Shown here one piece after another: positions 51,863 to 61,459 of a stretch of DNA of 64,000 nucleotides. Under the pieces are notes generated by a model. That model searched no databases. It saw nothing but the letters and a program-made list of their open reading frames with translations, and was not told where the DNA came from. Source of the DNA: BJHQ01 sp964654285 (GTDB lineage: Bacteria; Planctomycetota; UBA11346). The first letter of the stretch is position 1. Every line of letters begins with the position of its first letter. The DNA lies in contig CAZZJC010000025.1 of assembly GCA_964654285.1 (NCBI GenBank), positions 1 to 64,000 on the forward strand. Reading direction: 5' to 3'. Made by a program: the position numbers and the translations under genes.

Positions 51863-52544
51863 GCGGGGTTGGGCCGGGCTGCGGCAGAGGGCAGGATGGC
51901 GATCGCGGTCCGGGCGACCTGTCCCAGGACGATGGGGAAGATGATCACAAGCGGGATGTAGACCAGGATTCCGAGATAGGGGATGAATGAGACCACCAGG
52001 CAGACGCATAATGCGGTGAACAGTCCGACGCTGACCCGGGCCGTCACTCCGCAGTCCTTGGCGGTCCGGTTGAGTTCGACCGCCAGGCCGCGATAGGCGA
52101 CGAATACCCAGTAGAAATTGAAGAGGGGAATGAAGATGAATCCCACGGCCTTGCCTGGGGTGGAGGCGACGCCCTTGCGCTGGACCAGGGTCCAGGCGCG
52201 ATACAGCAGGATCATCTGGAATACCACCGAGGTGATCCACAAACCTGAACCGATGAGGGTCAGGATCATCGCGATAAACATCTGGATGAGCAGTCCGGCC
52301 GGAAGATCCGGGTTCACCCGCGCATGACCGGACTGTCCAAAGGTTTTGAACATGCTGAAGAATACGACGAAATAGAGAGCAAGGCCGAGGATCATCACGA
52401 TGTTGCCCGGCCAGTGGAACCAGGTGAACAGCTTCAGGTTCGACCGCAACTGCTCTGCCGTCCAGGGAATGGCAGGAGGACGCCATTCGCCGGTCGTATC
52501 GACGACGGCGGGAGGGGCGAATACATTGTCCGGAGGCTGGCCGC

Positions 52545-52548
<4 letters not shown>
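51859..52548 (-). CDS. DUF4328-like membrane protein inside the nuo operon
   Basis: The 229-residue protein starts at GTG 52548, overlapping the nuoF stop (GTGA), and ends overlapping the nuoG start (ATGA), so it is coupled at both ends. Four membrane segments are evident (for example IVMILGLALYFVVFF and LIGSGLWITSVVF) with FIFIPLFNFYWVFVAYRGLA, a motif seen in DUF4328 proteins. No complex I subunit is known to resemble this. Its function in the complex, if any, is unknown. Confidence 0.7.
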
Positions 52549-53881
<1,333 letters not shown>

Positions 53882-53885
<4 letters not shown>

Positions 53886-54916
53886 GGCGTGGCTCCTGCG
53901 GCCGGAGGGGCGGGCACCGTCGCGGTCGCGATGGCGCTCGGCCGGCCGGGGCGGGTCTTCTCGTGCGCGATCACGCGGTAGCGCGCGGTCGCTCCGGCGG
54001 TCAGCGATTCGCTGAACTTCTGGTCTTTCGGGCCGACCGAGGCGACCTCGCGCCAGGTCGCGCCATCATCGCTGCGCTCGACGACCACCTGGGCCGTCAG
54101 CGAGGGATCGTTGGCCCAGGTGACGGTGACCGTGGTGCCGTCGACCTTGGCGGCGACCTTCAGCGCCGGAGCGGCCGGGAAGTAGTCGGCCGGCAGCGGC
54201 TGGGCCGTCGCGCCGGGCGCGCCGGGGTGTCCGGGTGTCGCGAGCACCAGATCGCCGAGCGCCGGCCAGTCCTGCACCGATGAACCCGCCTTTCCGGTCG
54301 TGCTGCGCTGGGCCTGATCACGCAAGAATGCGATCCAGGCGTCGAGCACCGCGGGAGTGGGATGGAAGTCGGCCTGCTCGAGATGGGTTTCGCGCAGATC
54401 GCCGCCCAGCGGATGCGGTACCGGCCCGATCGCCTGGTCGTCGATCATCACCCCCGGGCCGGTGCCGCACAGCGCCAGGCATTCGACCCGGACGAGGGTG
54501 AACAGGCCGTCGGCGCTGGTCGCGCGGGTCGGATCGCCGGCGGTGACGCCCAGGGTCTTTTCCAGGTGCGCGATCAGGCTTTCCGATCCCTGGATATGGC
54601 AGCACATGGTCTGGCAGACCTGGACGAGGTGCCGCCCGGTCGGCCACTGCCGGTACATGGTGTAGAACTCGACCACCGCGAAGGCCTGCACCGCGCCGAT
54701 TTTGGCCACGCCGGCCGCCCACTCGATGGCGACGCGCGGCACCCAGCCGAACTCCTGCTGCACGAGCCAGAGGACCTGCAGCAGCACCGCCCGCCGCTGG
54801 GGGAAGCGCCGCACCAGTTCATCGATCTGCGCCTGGTACGGGGCCATGCGCGAGGCCACCGCCGCGACCGTGAGATCGGCGGGCTGGACGGTGGCGGGAT
54901 TGAAGGCGTGGCTCAT
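53882..54916 (-). CDS. nuoE: NADH-quinone oxidoreductase subunit E with fibronectin-III-like C-terminus
   Basis: Residues 1-200 are a thioredoxin-like NuoE: FGWVPRVAIEWAAGVAKIGA, VEFYTMYRQWPTGRH, and 2Fe-2S N1a ligands VCQTMCC (C-x4-C) and VECLALCGTGP (C-x3-C). Normal NuoE is about 165 residues. Residues about 250-335 add an FN3-like beta sandwich (VDGTTVTVTWANDPS, VVERSDDGATWREVAS, ATARYRVIAHEKTRPGRPS), joined by a Pro/Ala linker. FN3 domains are usually extracytoplasmic, whereas this subunit is cytoplasmic. There is no frameshift at the join, and the gene keeps the ATGA overlap with nuoF. Confidence 0.9.
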
Positions 54917-54948
54917 GGATCAGGACCGGCCTTTTAAAAAGAAGCGGT

Positions 54949-56142
54949 TCATCGGTCCAGCTCCCCGGCGATGATGTTGATCGATCCCAGCGCGGCGGCG
55001 ACGTCGCTGAGCATGGCACCGCGCATCATCGGGCCGAAGGCGGCCCACTGGGTGAAGCAGGGCGGACGGACCTTGATGCGGTAGGGGTTGGTGCCGCCGT
55101 CGCTGACGATGAGGAAGCCGAGTTCGCCGTTGGCGGCCTCAAGCGAGTCATAGCACTCGCCGGCAGGCGGGCGCACGCCTTCGTAGACCAGCTTGAAGGA
55201 ATTGATCAGGGCTTCCATGTCGTGGTAGACCTGGCTGCGGCTGGGCAGGCTCAGGCGCGCATCGCTGGTGTTGATCCTGCCGGGCTTGAGCTTCGCCAGG
55301 GCTTGGCGGCAGATCGAGGCCGATTCCAGCATCTCGATCATCCGCACCATGATGCGGTCGTAGGTGTCGCCGGTCTGGCCGATCACGGTGTCGAAGGTGT
55401 ATTCGTCGTAGCCGTAATAAGGCTCATCCTTGCGCAGGTCGCGGTCGACGCCGCTGGCGCGCAGGCAGGGGCCGGTCCAGCCCCAGGCGATCGCCTGGTC
55501 GGCGGTGACGACGCCGATGTCCTTGGTGCGGTCGATGAAGATGCGATTCTTCTCGATCAGGCCGCGCACCTCGGCGACGGCGCCCTCGATACGCGGCAGC
55601 ACGGCGAGGACATCATCGGCGAAGGCCGGATAGACGTCGCGGTACATGCCGCCGATGCGGGTGACGGTGTTGGTCAGGCGGGCGCCGCAGAGCTTTTCCC
55701 AGATCTTGTAGACCTCTTCGCGCACGTTGAAGAAGTACCAGAAGTTGGTCAGGGCGCCGAGATCGACCAGGTTGGCGCAGACGCAGACCAGATGGTCGAT
55801 GATGCGCGACAGTTCCAGCAGCACCACGCGCACGCGTACGCAGCGTTCGGGCACGGTGACGCCGAACATGCGTTCCACCGCCTTGCAGAAGGCGATGTTG
55901 TTCATCATCGCCGAGCAGTAGTTCAGGCGGTCGGTGTAGGGCAGCACCATCTGGTAGGTGCCCTGTTCGATCATCTTCTCGAAGCCGCGATGCAGGTAGC
56001 CCATCTCGCAGGCGGCGGCGACGATGGTCTCGCCATCGAGAGCGCAGTGGGCGCGCAGGGCGCCGTGGGTGGCGGGGTGGCTCGGGCCGACGTTGAGGGT
56101 CATCAGCTCGACGAGTTCGCCAGTCGGGGAGATCGCCTTCAT
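54949..56142 (-). CDS. nuoD: NADH-quinone oxidoreductase subunit D
   Basis: The 397-residue subunit of the quinone-binding module (hydrogenase large-subunit ancestry) starts LNVGPSHPATHGALR and includes YLHRGFEKMIEQGTYQM, YTDRLNYCSAM and FVLRASGVDRDLR-type text (TGPCLRASGVDRDLRKDEPY). It ends LGSINIIAGELDR as expected. NuoC and NuoD are separate, not fused. It overlaps nuoC by ATGA. Confidence 0.95.
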   Translation of the reverse strand: MKAISPTGELVELMTLNVGPSHPATHGALRAHCALDGETIVAAACEMGYLHRGFEKMIEQGTYQMVLPYTDRLNYCSAMMNNIAFCKAVERMFGVTVPERCVRVRVVLLELSRIIDHLVCVCANLVDLGALTNFWYFFNVREEVYKIWEKLCGARLTNTVTRIGGMYRDVYPAFADDVLAVLPRIEGAVAEVRGLIEKNRIFIDRTKDIGVVTADQAIAWGWTGPCLRASGVDRDLRKDEPYYGYDEYTFDTVIGQTGDTYDRIMVRMIEMLESASICRQALAKLKPGRINTSDARLSLPSRSQVYHDMEALINSFKLVYEGVRPPAGECYDSLEAANGELGFLIVSDGGTNPYRIKVRPPCFTQWAAFGPMMRGAMLSDVAAALGSINIIAGELDR

Positions 56143-56807
56143 GGCTTGGCCTCCGCCTTGGGCACGTCGGCCGGGATGCCGTTGCCGGTCGCGCCGCGAT
56201 CGATGACCTGCCAGCCCTGGGCCATGAGGACGCCTTCCAGCTGATCGATCATGGGATCGTTCACCGAGAGTTTCTGCCGCTTCTGGCAGGGATAGTCCTT
56301 GCGCAGCGGATGTCCGACGAATTCGTGGTGGTTGAGCAGGCGCTTGAGGTTCGGATGGCCGCTGAAGACGATGCCGATCTGGTCCCAGGTCTCGCGTTCG
56401 GACCAGTCGGCGATCGGGAAGAGGTCGGACAGGGTGGGCACGACGGCGTCGTCCTCGTCCAGTTCGACCTTGAGGGCGATGCGATGGCGGAAGACGGTGC
56501 TCTTGAACAGGTAGGTCACGGCGAAGCGCGCGCCGCGATGGCCGGGGTAGGCCAGATAGTCGATGCCGGCGACGTCCAGCAGCTGGTTGAAGCGCAGGGC
56601 GGGCTCGTCGCGCAGGTGGCGGACGGCGTCGCGCAGGCGGTCGCGGCCGATGACCAGGGTCAGGTTCCAGCGGTCGCGCGCATCGCGCTTGGCATTGAAT
56701 TGCTCGATCAGGATCTTTTCCAGCGCGGCGGCATCCAGACCAGGTTTGATCGGTTCGCGGTGGACGGCGCCTGGGTCGGCGGCGACGGCGTGGGCATCGG
56801 CGCTCAT
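56139..56807 (-). CDS. nuoC: NADH-quinone oxidoreductase subunit C
   Basis: The 222-residue subunit is recognised by ERETWDQIGIVFSGHPNLKR and GHPLRKDYP (the diagnostic D.FGI..GHP..R region, with an unusual Gln-Ile in place of the usual Phe). It stabilises the link between NuoD and NuoI. Start ATG 56807 is one base after the nuoB stop. Confidence 0.9.
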   Translation of the reverse strand: MSADAHAVAADPGAVHREPIKPGLDAAALEKILIEQFNAKRDARDRWNLTLVIGRDRLRDAVRHLRDEPALRFNQLLDVAGIDYLAYPGHRGARFAVTYLFKSTVFRHRIALKVELDEDDAVVPTLSDLFPIADWSERETWDQIGIVFSGHPNLKRLLNHHEFVGHPLRKDYPCQKRQKLSVNDPMIDQLEGVLMAQGWQVIDRGATGNGIPADVPKAEAKP

Positions 56808-56808
56808 A

Positions 56809-57369
56809 TCAAGCCCCCACCGCGATGCGTTCGCGGCGCGGTTCGGATCCCAGCGCCTGCGACACGCGCAGCGACTCGCGATCGACCTTCTTCTGCAGCT
56901 GGACGATGGCTTCCAGAAATGCCTCGGGGCGCGGCGGGCAGCCGGCGATGTAGATGTCGACGGGGATGATCTCGTCGATGCCGGGCACGGTGCAGTAGCA
57001 GTCGTAGAAGCCGCCCGAGGTGGCGCAGGCGCCGGCCGAGATCACCCACTTGGGTTCGCACATCTGGTCGTAGATCTGGCGCAGGATCGGGGCCTGCTTG
57101 TAGGTGATGGTGCCGGCGATGATGATCACGTCGGCCTGGCGCGGGCTGAAGCGCACGAGTTCGGCGCCGAAACGCGACAGGTCGTGCATCGAACTCACGG
57201 TGCCCATGAACTCGATGGCGCAGCAGGCGGTGCCGAAGGGGAACGGCCAGAGGCTGTTGCGGCGGCCCCAGTTGATCAGGGCCTCGGCGGTCGAGGTGAC
57301 CACGGTGTCGCCGAGCAGGTTCTCGGCGCCCTTCTGGTCGGGTCTGGCAGGAGTGGGCTTGTAGGTCAT
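56809..57369 (-). CDS. nuoB: NADH-quinone oxidoreductase subunit B
   Basis: The 186-residue subunit holds the N2 4Fe-4S cluster that reduces quinone. It has PFGTACCAIEFM (adjacent Cys pair), SAGACATSGGFYDCYCTVPG and YIAGCPPRPEAFLEAI. The frame is open upstream through nuoA in another register; the ATG at 57369 gives normal length and lies one base from the nuoA stop. Confidence 0.95.
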   Translation of the reverse strand: MTYKPTPARPDQKGAENLLGDTVVTSTAEALINWGRRNSLWPFPFGTACCAIEFMGTVSSMHDLSRFGAELVRFSPRQADVIIIAGTITYKQAPILRQIYDQMCEPKWVISAGACATSGGFYDCYCTVPGIDEIIPVDIYIAGCPPRPEAFLEAIVQLQKKVDRESLRVSQALGSEPRRERIAVGA

Positions 57370-57370
57370 G

Positions 57371-57847
57371 TCAGCGGTCCCAATCCAGGGCGCCCTTGCG
57401 GTACAGGTAGAGATAACCGACTTCGAGCAGGACGAGGAAGACGAGCAGGATGCCGAGCATGCCCCAGCCTGGGGTGCTGAGGTACTTCCAGGCCCAGGCG
57501 TAGAGGAAGGCGACTTCGACATCGAAGGCCAGGAACAGCATGGCGATGAGGTAGAACTTCACGCTGAACCGGCCGCCGGCATCGCCGACCACGCTCGGCA
57601 GGCCGCTTTCGTAGGGCGTCAGCTTGGCCGGATTGGTGTTGGCGGTGCGGTTCGCCCAGCGGCTGGCGAGACGGTTGAGGATCAGCAGGGCGAGCGGGAT
57701 GGCGAGGCCGACCAGCACCAGCATGGTGAGCGGGAAGACCTGGTCGAAGACGCTGGCGCCGCCCGCGGCAGCGCCAGCCGGGCAGGCGCCGCAATCGACC
57801 CCGATCAGGGCCGCAAGCGCGGGAAAAGACAGGACGGCAGCGTGCAT
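57371..57847 (-). CDS. nuoA: NADH-quinone oxidoreductase subunit A
   Basis: The 158-residue subunit has three helices with TPYESGLPSVVGDAGGRFSV and KFYLIAMLFLAFDVEVAFLY, the NuoA signature. The N-terminal ~35 residues (Cys/Gly/Ala-rich: GVDCGACPAGAAAGG) are longer than in E. coli. It is the first gene of the fourteen-subunit operon. Confidence 0.95.
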   Translation of the reverse strand: MHAAVLSFPALAALIGVDCGACPAGAAAGGASVFDQVFPLTMLVLVGLAIPLALLILNRLASRWANRTANTNPAKLTPYESGLPSVVGDAGGRFSVKFYLIAMLFLAFDVEVAFLYAWAWKYLSTPGWGMLGILLVFLVLLEVGYLYLYRKGALDWDR

Positions 57848-58127
57848 GCGGGGGTCTCCGACCTCGGTTTTCCGCGCGTGGAGGGGGGCTTATAGGAGCT
57901 ACTCCGGTTGGCTCCAGGGGAAACCCGCGCGCTTCGACAACGAGCATGCGCGGCACGGCCCCGCCATGCTGCATCCACATTGATCGCGGTCATCCCCTAT
58001 GGCGTGGCCTGGAAAGGCTCGCAGCGGCGCCGCAACGGTGTCGTTGGGATCAGCGGACCGTGGAACATTGACCCTCATGGCCGGCGACCTAGGGTGCCGC
58101 CTCGTCACCGCCGGCTTCGGAGTCGCC
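57848..58127. promoter_or_regulatory. Divergent intergenic region between nuoA and the FHA gene
   Basis: The 280-bp gap must hold the nuo promoter (minus strand) and the FHA-gene promoter (plus strand). On the minus strand a TATAAG (57889-57894 on plus as CTTATA) sits about 40 bp before nuoA and could be a -10 box; no clear -35 partner is seen. Nothing else is identifiable. Confidence 0.3.
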
Positions 58128-58802
58128 ATGGCCAAGATCACCATCGTCTTTGGGACCCAGCCCCAGGGCGAAGTCAACCTCGACAAGCCTTCGATGAAGG
58201 TGGGTCGGGCGATGGATTGCGACATCGTCATCGACAACCTCGGCATCTCCCGCCACCACTGCACCATCGTCAAGGAGGGTGAGGGCTTCACCCTGGTCGA
58301 TGGCGGGTCGAACAACGGCACCTACGTCGGCGGGCAGAAGATCGATCGCCATCCGCTGAAGAACGGCGATCGCATCGTCCTCGGCAAGCATCATCTGGTG
58401 TTCGATGCCATCGGCTACGCCTCGACCAGCGCCAGCCAGGGCAAGAAGGCCCAGGCGATGGGTGGCGAGATGACCATGTTCGTCGACCAGGCTGCGCTCG
58501 CCAAGGCGATGGCCGAAGGCGGCGGCCGTCTGTCGCTGGTGCTCGTCCAGGGCGGGCGCGAAGTACCGGTACAGCTCCTCAAGGACGAGACCACCATCGG
58601 CGCCGCTGCCGACATCCCGGTCAAGGGCTTCCTGGTCAAACCGGTGCAGGCCAAGGTGATCCGCGCCAATGCGGCGTACCGTCTGGTGTCCTGCGGCGGT
58701 TGGCGTGCGGTGCGGCTGAACGGCGCCAAGATCGCCGGCGAGGCCGCGCTGAAGTCCGGGGACCGGATCGAGATCGCCGGCACCACGATCACCGTGCGAT
58801 GA
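58128..58802 (+). CDS. FHA-domain protein
   Basis: The 224-residue protein has an N-terminal forkhead-associated domain (about residues 20-85: GRAMDCDIVIDNLGISRHHC and GSNNGTYVGGQKI), with the Arg, Ser-Arg-His and Asn residues that read phosphothreonine. A second beta-rich region follows (LKDETTIGAAADIPVKGFLV, SGDRIEIAGTTITVR) and may be a degenerate FHA fold. It is an adaptor for Ser/Thr-kinase signalling; the kinase at 61460 is a plausible partner. The ATG at 58128 has GGAG upstream. Confidence 0.85.
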   Translation: MAKITIVFGTQPQGEVNLDKPSMKVGRAMDCDIVIDNLGISRHHCTIVKEGEGFTLVDGGSNNGTYVGGQKIDRHPLKNGDRIVLGKHHLVFDAIGYASTSASQGKKAQAMGGEMTMFVDQAALAKAMAEGGGRLSLVLVQGGREVPVQLLKDETTIGAAADIPVKGFLVKPVQAKVIRANAAYRLVSCGGWRAVRLNGAKIAGEAALKSGDRIEIAGTTITVR

Positions 58803-59257
58803 AGCCGTCACCGGCCTTGGCCTTGCGCCTGCTGGGTGGTCTAGGCGCAATCCTGAGCTTTCTCCTGGCTGGTTGCGGTGGACCCGAGCGTTCGGTCGCG
58901 CCGCAGCCGATTGCGCCGCCGGCTTTCGCGGCGGAACGCTTCCCCGACATCCCCATCCCGCCCGGATTCATGCCCGCCCTGGGCGAGGACCAGCTCGCGG
59001 TCTCGCTCGGCGGCGGCCAGGTGCGCGCCTTCTCGGCCAGCCTGGAAAGCCGGCCCGGGACGCAGCCTGATCCGGTGCGCGTCCTGGCTGACCTCCAGCG
59101 CGATCTCGAAGCAGCCGGCTGGACGCGCGCCCCGGAAGGTCTGTGGCGCAAGGGCGGCGAGATCCTGACGATCGACGCTAGACGCAGCGGCGACGCGACC
59201 ATGCTGCGCATCCTTCTGCGGCCGGCCTCCGCCGCGCCCGCCCCTGTCCGCCCCTGA
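58799..59257 (+). CDS. Small lipoprotein, unknown function
   Basis: The 152-residue protein has a lipoprotein signal ending FLLAGC (Cys about residue 26) and a beta-rich mature domain (PDIPIPPGFMPALGEDQLAV, then LQRDLEAAGWTRAPEGLW). The pattern of a PIPPG start and an AAGW helix is seen in small envelope lipoproteins of PVC bacteria, but I cannot name a family. It overlaps the FHA gene by ATGA. Confidence 0.65.
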   Translation: MKPSPALALRLLGGLGAILSFLLAGCGGPERSVAPQPIAPPAFAAERFPDIPIPPGFMPALGEDQLAVSLGGGQVRAFSASLESRPGTQPDPVRVLADLQRDLEAAGWTRAPEGLWRKGGEILTIDARRSGDATMLRILLRPASAAPAPVRP

Positions 59258-59301
59258 GCCGGCCCTGCGCCGGCGCACCTTGCCCACTGGAAACGTCTGC
59301 C

Positions 59302-60273
59302 ATGGCCGACCCCGTCAACGACGCCCCGATGACCAGCTATTCCGATCCGTTCTACGATCGGATCGACGCGATCTACCAGAGCGTCAAGGCGCGCTGGCCG
59401 ATCTTCCTGTTCGTCCTCATCCTGGTCGTGGTGATCACGGTGATCGTCGGCGCGCGCCTGGCGCACCGGCCGGACGCGGCCGGCGCCCACGATTACCACT
59501 CGGCACGCCAGGAACCCGACAAGGACAAGCGTCGTGCCGCCCTGGAGAAGATCGCCACCACCAGCGAATCGCAGGCGTTCCGCGTCATCGCCCTGAACGA
59601 CCTGGTGCAGGAGGATCTCCAGCGCGACGATCTCGCCGCCGCCCGCAAGCATGCCGATCAGGCGGTGGAACTCGCCAAGCAGGGTGAGGATCTCAATCTC
59701 AAGCTGACCACCCTCAACAGCCTGGGTGCCGTGCAGTTCCAGGCCGGGGAGTTCGACCAGTCCGCCGCCACCTTCAAGGGCGTGGTCACCCGCGCCGGCT
59801 CGCAGCCGAAATTCGCGGCCGAAAAGCTGCATGCGCAGCTCGGTCAGGCCCAGGCCCTGGTGCGCGCCGGCAAGGTCGAGGATGCCCTTGCCGTGCTCGA
59901 TCCGCTGCTCAACAAGAGCAGCGCCGGCGCCGAGGAGCTGCTCAACCAGGCGCGTGCGTACTACTGGCGGCTCAAGCGCGAACAGGCGGAGGCCAAGCTG
60001 CCCAAGCCCAGTCCAGCCCCCAGCGCGGTCAAGCCGGTGGAGCCGGTCAAGCCGGCCGAACCCGCGAAACCGGTCGAGCCTGTGCAGGCGGCTGAACCGG
60101 TGAAACCTGCTGAGCCGGCGAAGTCCGCAGAAACACCGAAACCGGTGCCGCCGGCGGAAGCGGTCAAGGTTTCCGCCCCGGCGCAGCCAGCCGCTCCAAC
60201 TCCCGCCGTTCCGGCACCCGCCGCCGATCCGGCGAAGGATGGCGCTTCCGGCAAGAATCCGATCGGTCGATGA
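59302..60273 (+). CDS. Membrane-anchored TPR protein with Pro-rich tail
   Basis: The 323-residue protein has a single membrane helix at about residues 34-53 (FLFVLILVVVITVIVGARL), then helical repeats of the TPR kind (KHADQAVELAKQGEDLNLKL, AGEFDQSAATFKGVVTRAG, LVRAGKVEDALAVLDPLL) to about residue 225. The last ~95 residues are PAEPAKPVEP-type repeats. The layout resembles YfgM/tetratricopeptide proteins that assist at the envelope; the substrate or partner is not predictable. The tail is probably disordered. Confidence 0.7.
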   Translation: MADPVNDAPMTSYSDPFYDRIDAIYQSVKARWPIFLFVLILVVVITVIVGARLAHRPDAAGAHDYHSARQEPDKDKRRAALEKIATTSESQAFRVIALNDLVQEDLQRDDLAAARKHADQAVELAKQGEDLNLKLTTLNSLGAVQFQAGEFDQSAATFKGVVTRAGSQPKFAAEKLHAQLGQAQALVRAGKVEDALAVLDPLLNKSSAGAEELLNQARAYYWRLKREQAEAKLPKPSPAPSAVKPVEPVKPAEPAKPVEPVQAAEPVKPAEPAKSAETPKPVPPAEAVKVSAPAQPAAPTPAVPAPAADPAKDGASGKNPIGR

Positions 60274-60396
60274 GCTGACCGGTCTGGGCCATTCCGCCAG
60301 CGGCCATCCGCTGCACGGCTTCCGGTTCCCGGCTGATGCACGCCGACGGGTTGACGGTGGCGTTGTGTCACCGGTTCGGCGGGTATGTTTCCCAGC

Positions 60397-60909
60397 ATGG
60401 ACCTCACCCGCCTCATCCGCGACGTGCCCGACTTCCCCAAGCCGGGCATCACCTTCAAGGACATCACCCCGCTGCTGGGTGACGCCGCCGCGTTCGAGAC
60501 CGCCATCGCGGCGATGGCGATGCCCTGGCGCGGAAAGGGAATCACCAAGGTGATCGGGGTCGAATCGCGCGGGTTCATCCTCGCCCCGCCGATCGCCATG
60601 CGCCTCGGTGCCGGCTTCGTGCCGGTGCGCAAGCCCGGCAAGCTGCCGTGGAAGGCGCTGCGCGAGGAATACGCGCTGGAATACGGCAAGGACGCGGTCG
60701 AGATCCACCAGGATGCGGTCGGCCCGGCCGACAAGGTGCTGGTGGTCGACGACGTGCTCGCCACCGGCGGCACCCTGAAGGCGACCATCAACCTGGCCCG
60801 GCGCTGCGGCGCCAATGTGGTCGGGGCGGCGGTCCTGATCGAACTCGCCTTCCTCGCCGGGGCGGGGCGCCTGAACTGCCATTTCTCCACCGTCTTGCGC
60901 TATCCCTGA
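60397..60909 (+). CDS. apt: Adenine phosphoribosyltransferase
   Basis: The 170-residue enzyme salvages adenine to AMP using PRPP. It shows IRDVPDFPKPGITFKDITPL, GVESRGFILAPPIA, the PRPP-binding VLVVDDVLATGGTL and RKPGKLPW, which are family-diagnostic. The ATG at 60397 (MDLTRLI) matches usual family starts and is preferred to an ATG four codons upstream. Confidence 0.95.
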   Translation: MDLTRLIRDVPDFPKPGITFKDITPLLGDAAAFETAIAAMAMPWRGKGITKVIGVESRGFILAPPIAMRLGAGFVPVRKPGKLPWKALREEYALEYGKDAVEIHQDAVGPADKVLVVDDVLATGGTLKATINLARRCGANVVGAAVLIELAFLAGAGRLNCHFSTVLRYP

Positions 60910-60946
60910 ACGCCGTCCATCCTCACTTCGCCAAGGCGGCTCATCC

Positions 60947-61411
60947 ATGCGCAACATCCGTGGCACGCTGATCATCTGCGATCAGGTCTACCAGGACCAC
61001 TCCGGGAAGTTCATCCTCGCCGGCACCTACACCACCTGGCAGACCCAGGACGAGGAACTGCGCGTGCATGGCATCCACGCCTACCTGCGCCTGCAGGTCG
61101 AGCAGCCGGGCAGCTTCGCCTGCCGGATCGCCATGTCCGACCGCATGGCCGCGCCGAACCAGCCGCCGATGGTGCGCATGGACACCGTGCTGCAGATCAG
61201 CGAACGCCAGATCCCGGTCTTCGAATGCGCGGTGCATCTGCCCGATCTCACGCTGCGCGCGCCTACGCCCAAGGCGCAGCGGGCCCCCGGGTCGGCGCAT
61301 GGCATCCGCACCCTGGTCACCCTGGAGGTGGGCGACGAGGATGTCGCGAGCTGCCCGCTCGATTTCATCTTCCTCGGGCCAGCGTCACCTGCCCCGGCTG
61401 CCGGCGCATGA
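60947..61411 (+). CDS. Conserved hypothetical protein, DUF6941-like
   Basis: The 154-residue protein begins RNIRGTLIICDQVYQDHSGK, FILAGTYTTW, a pattern I associate with DUF6941 proteins (small beta-rich proteins of unknown function). It ends with a Pro/Ala tail. It stands alone between apt and the large kinase. Low certainty on the family name; the gene itself is well supported by length and codon pattern. Confidence 0.55.
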   Translation: MRNIRGTLIICDQVYQDHSGKFILAGTYTTWQTQDEELRVHGIHAYLRLQVEQPGSFACRIAMSDRMAAPNQPPMVRMDTVLQISERQIPVFECAVHLPDLTLRAPTPKAQRAPGSAHGIRTLVTLEVGDEDVASCPLDFIFLGPASPAPAAGA

Positions 61412-61459
61412 AGCCGCGACTTTCGCACTTCCGGCGCGATCTTTCAGTGGGTTGACGCC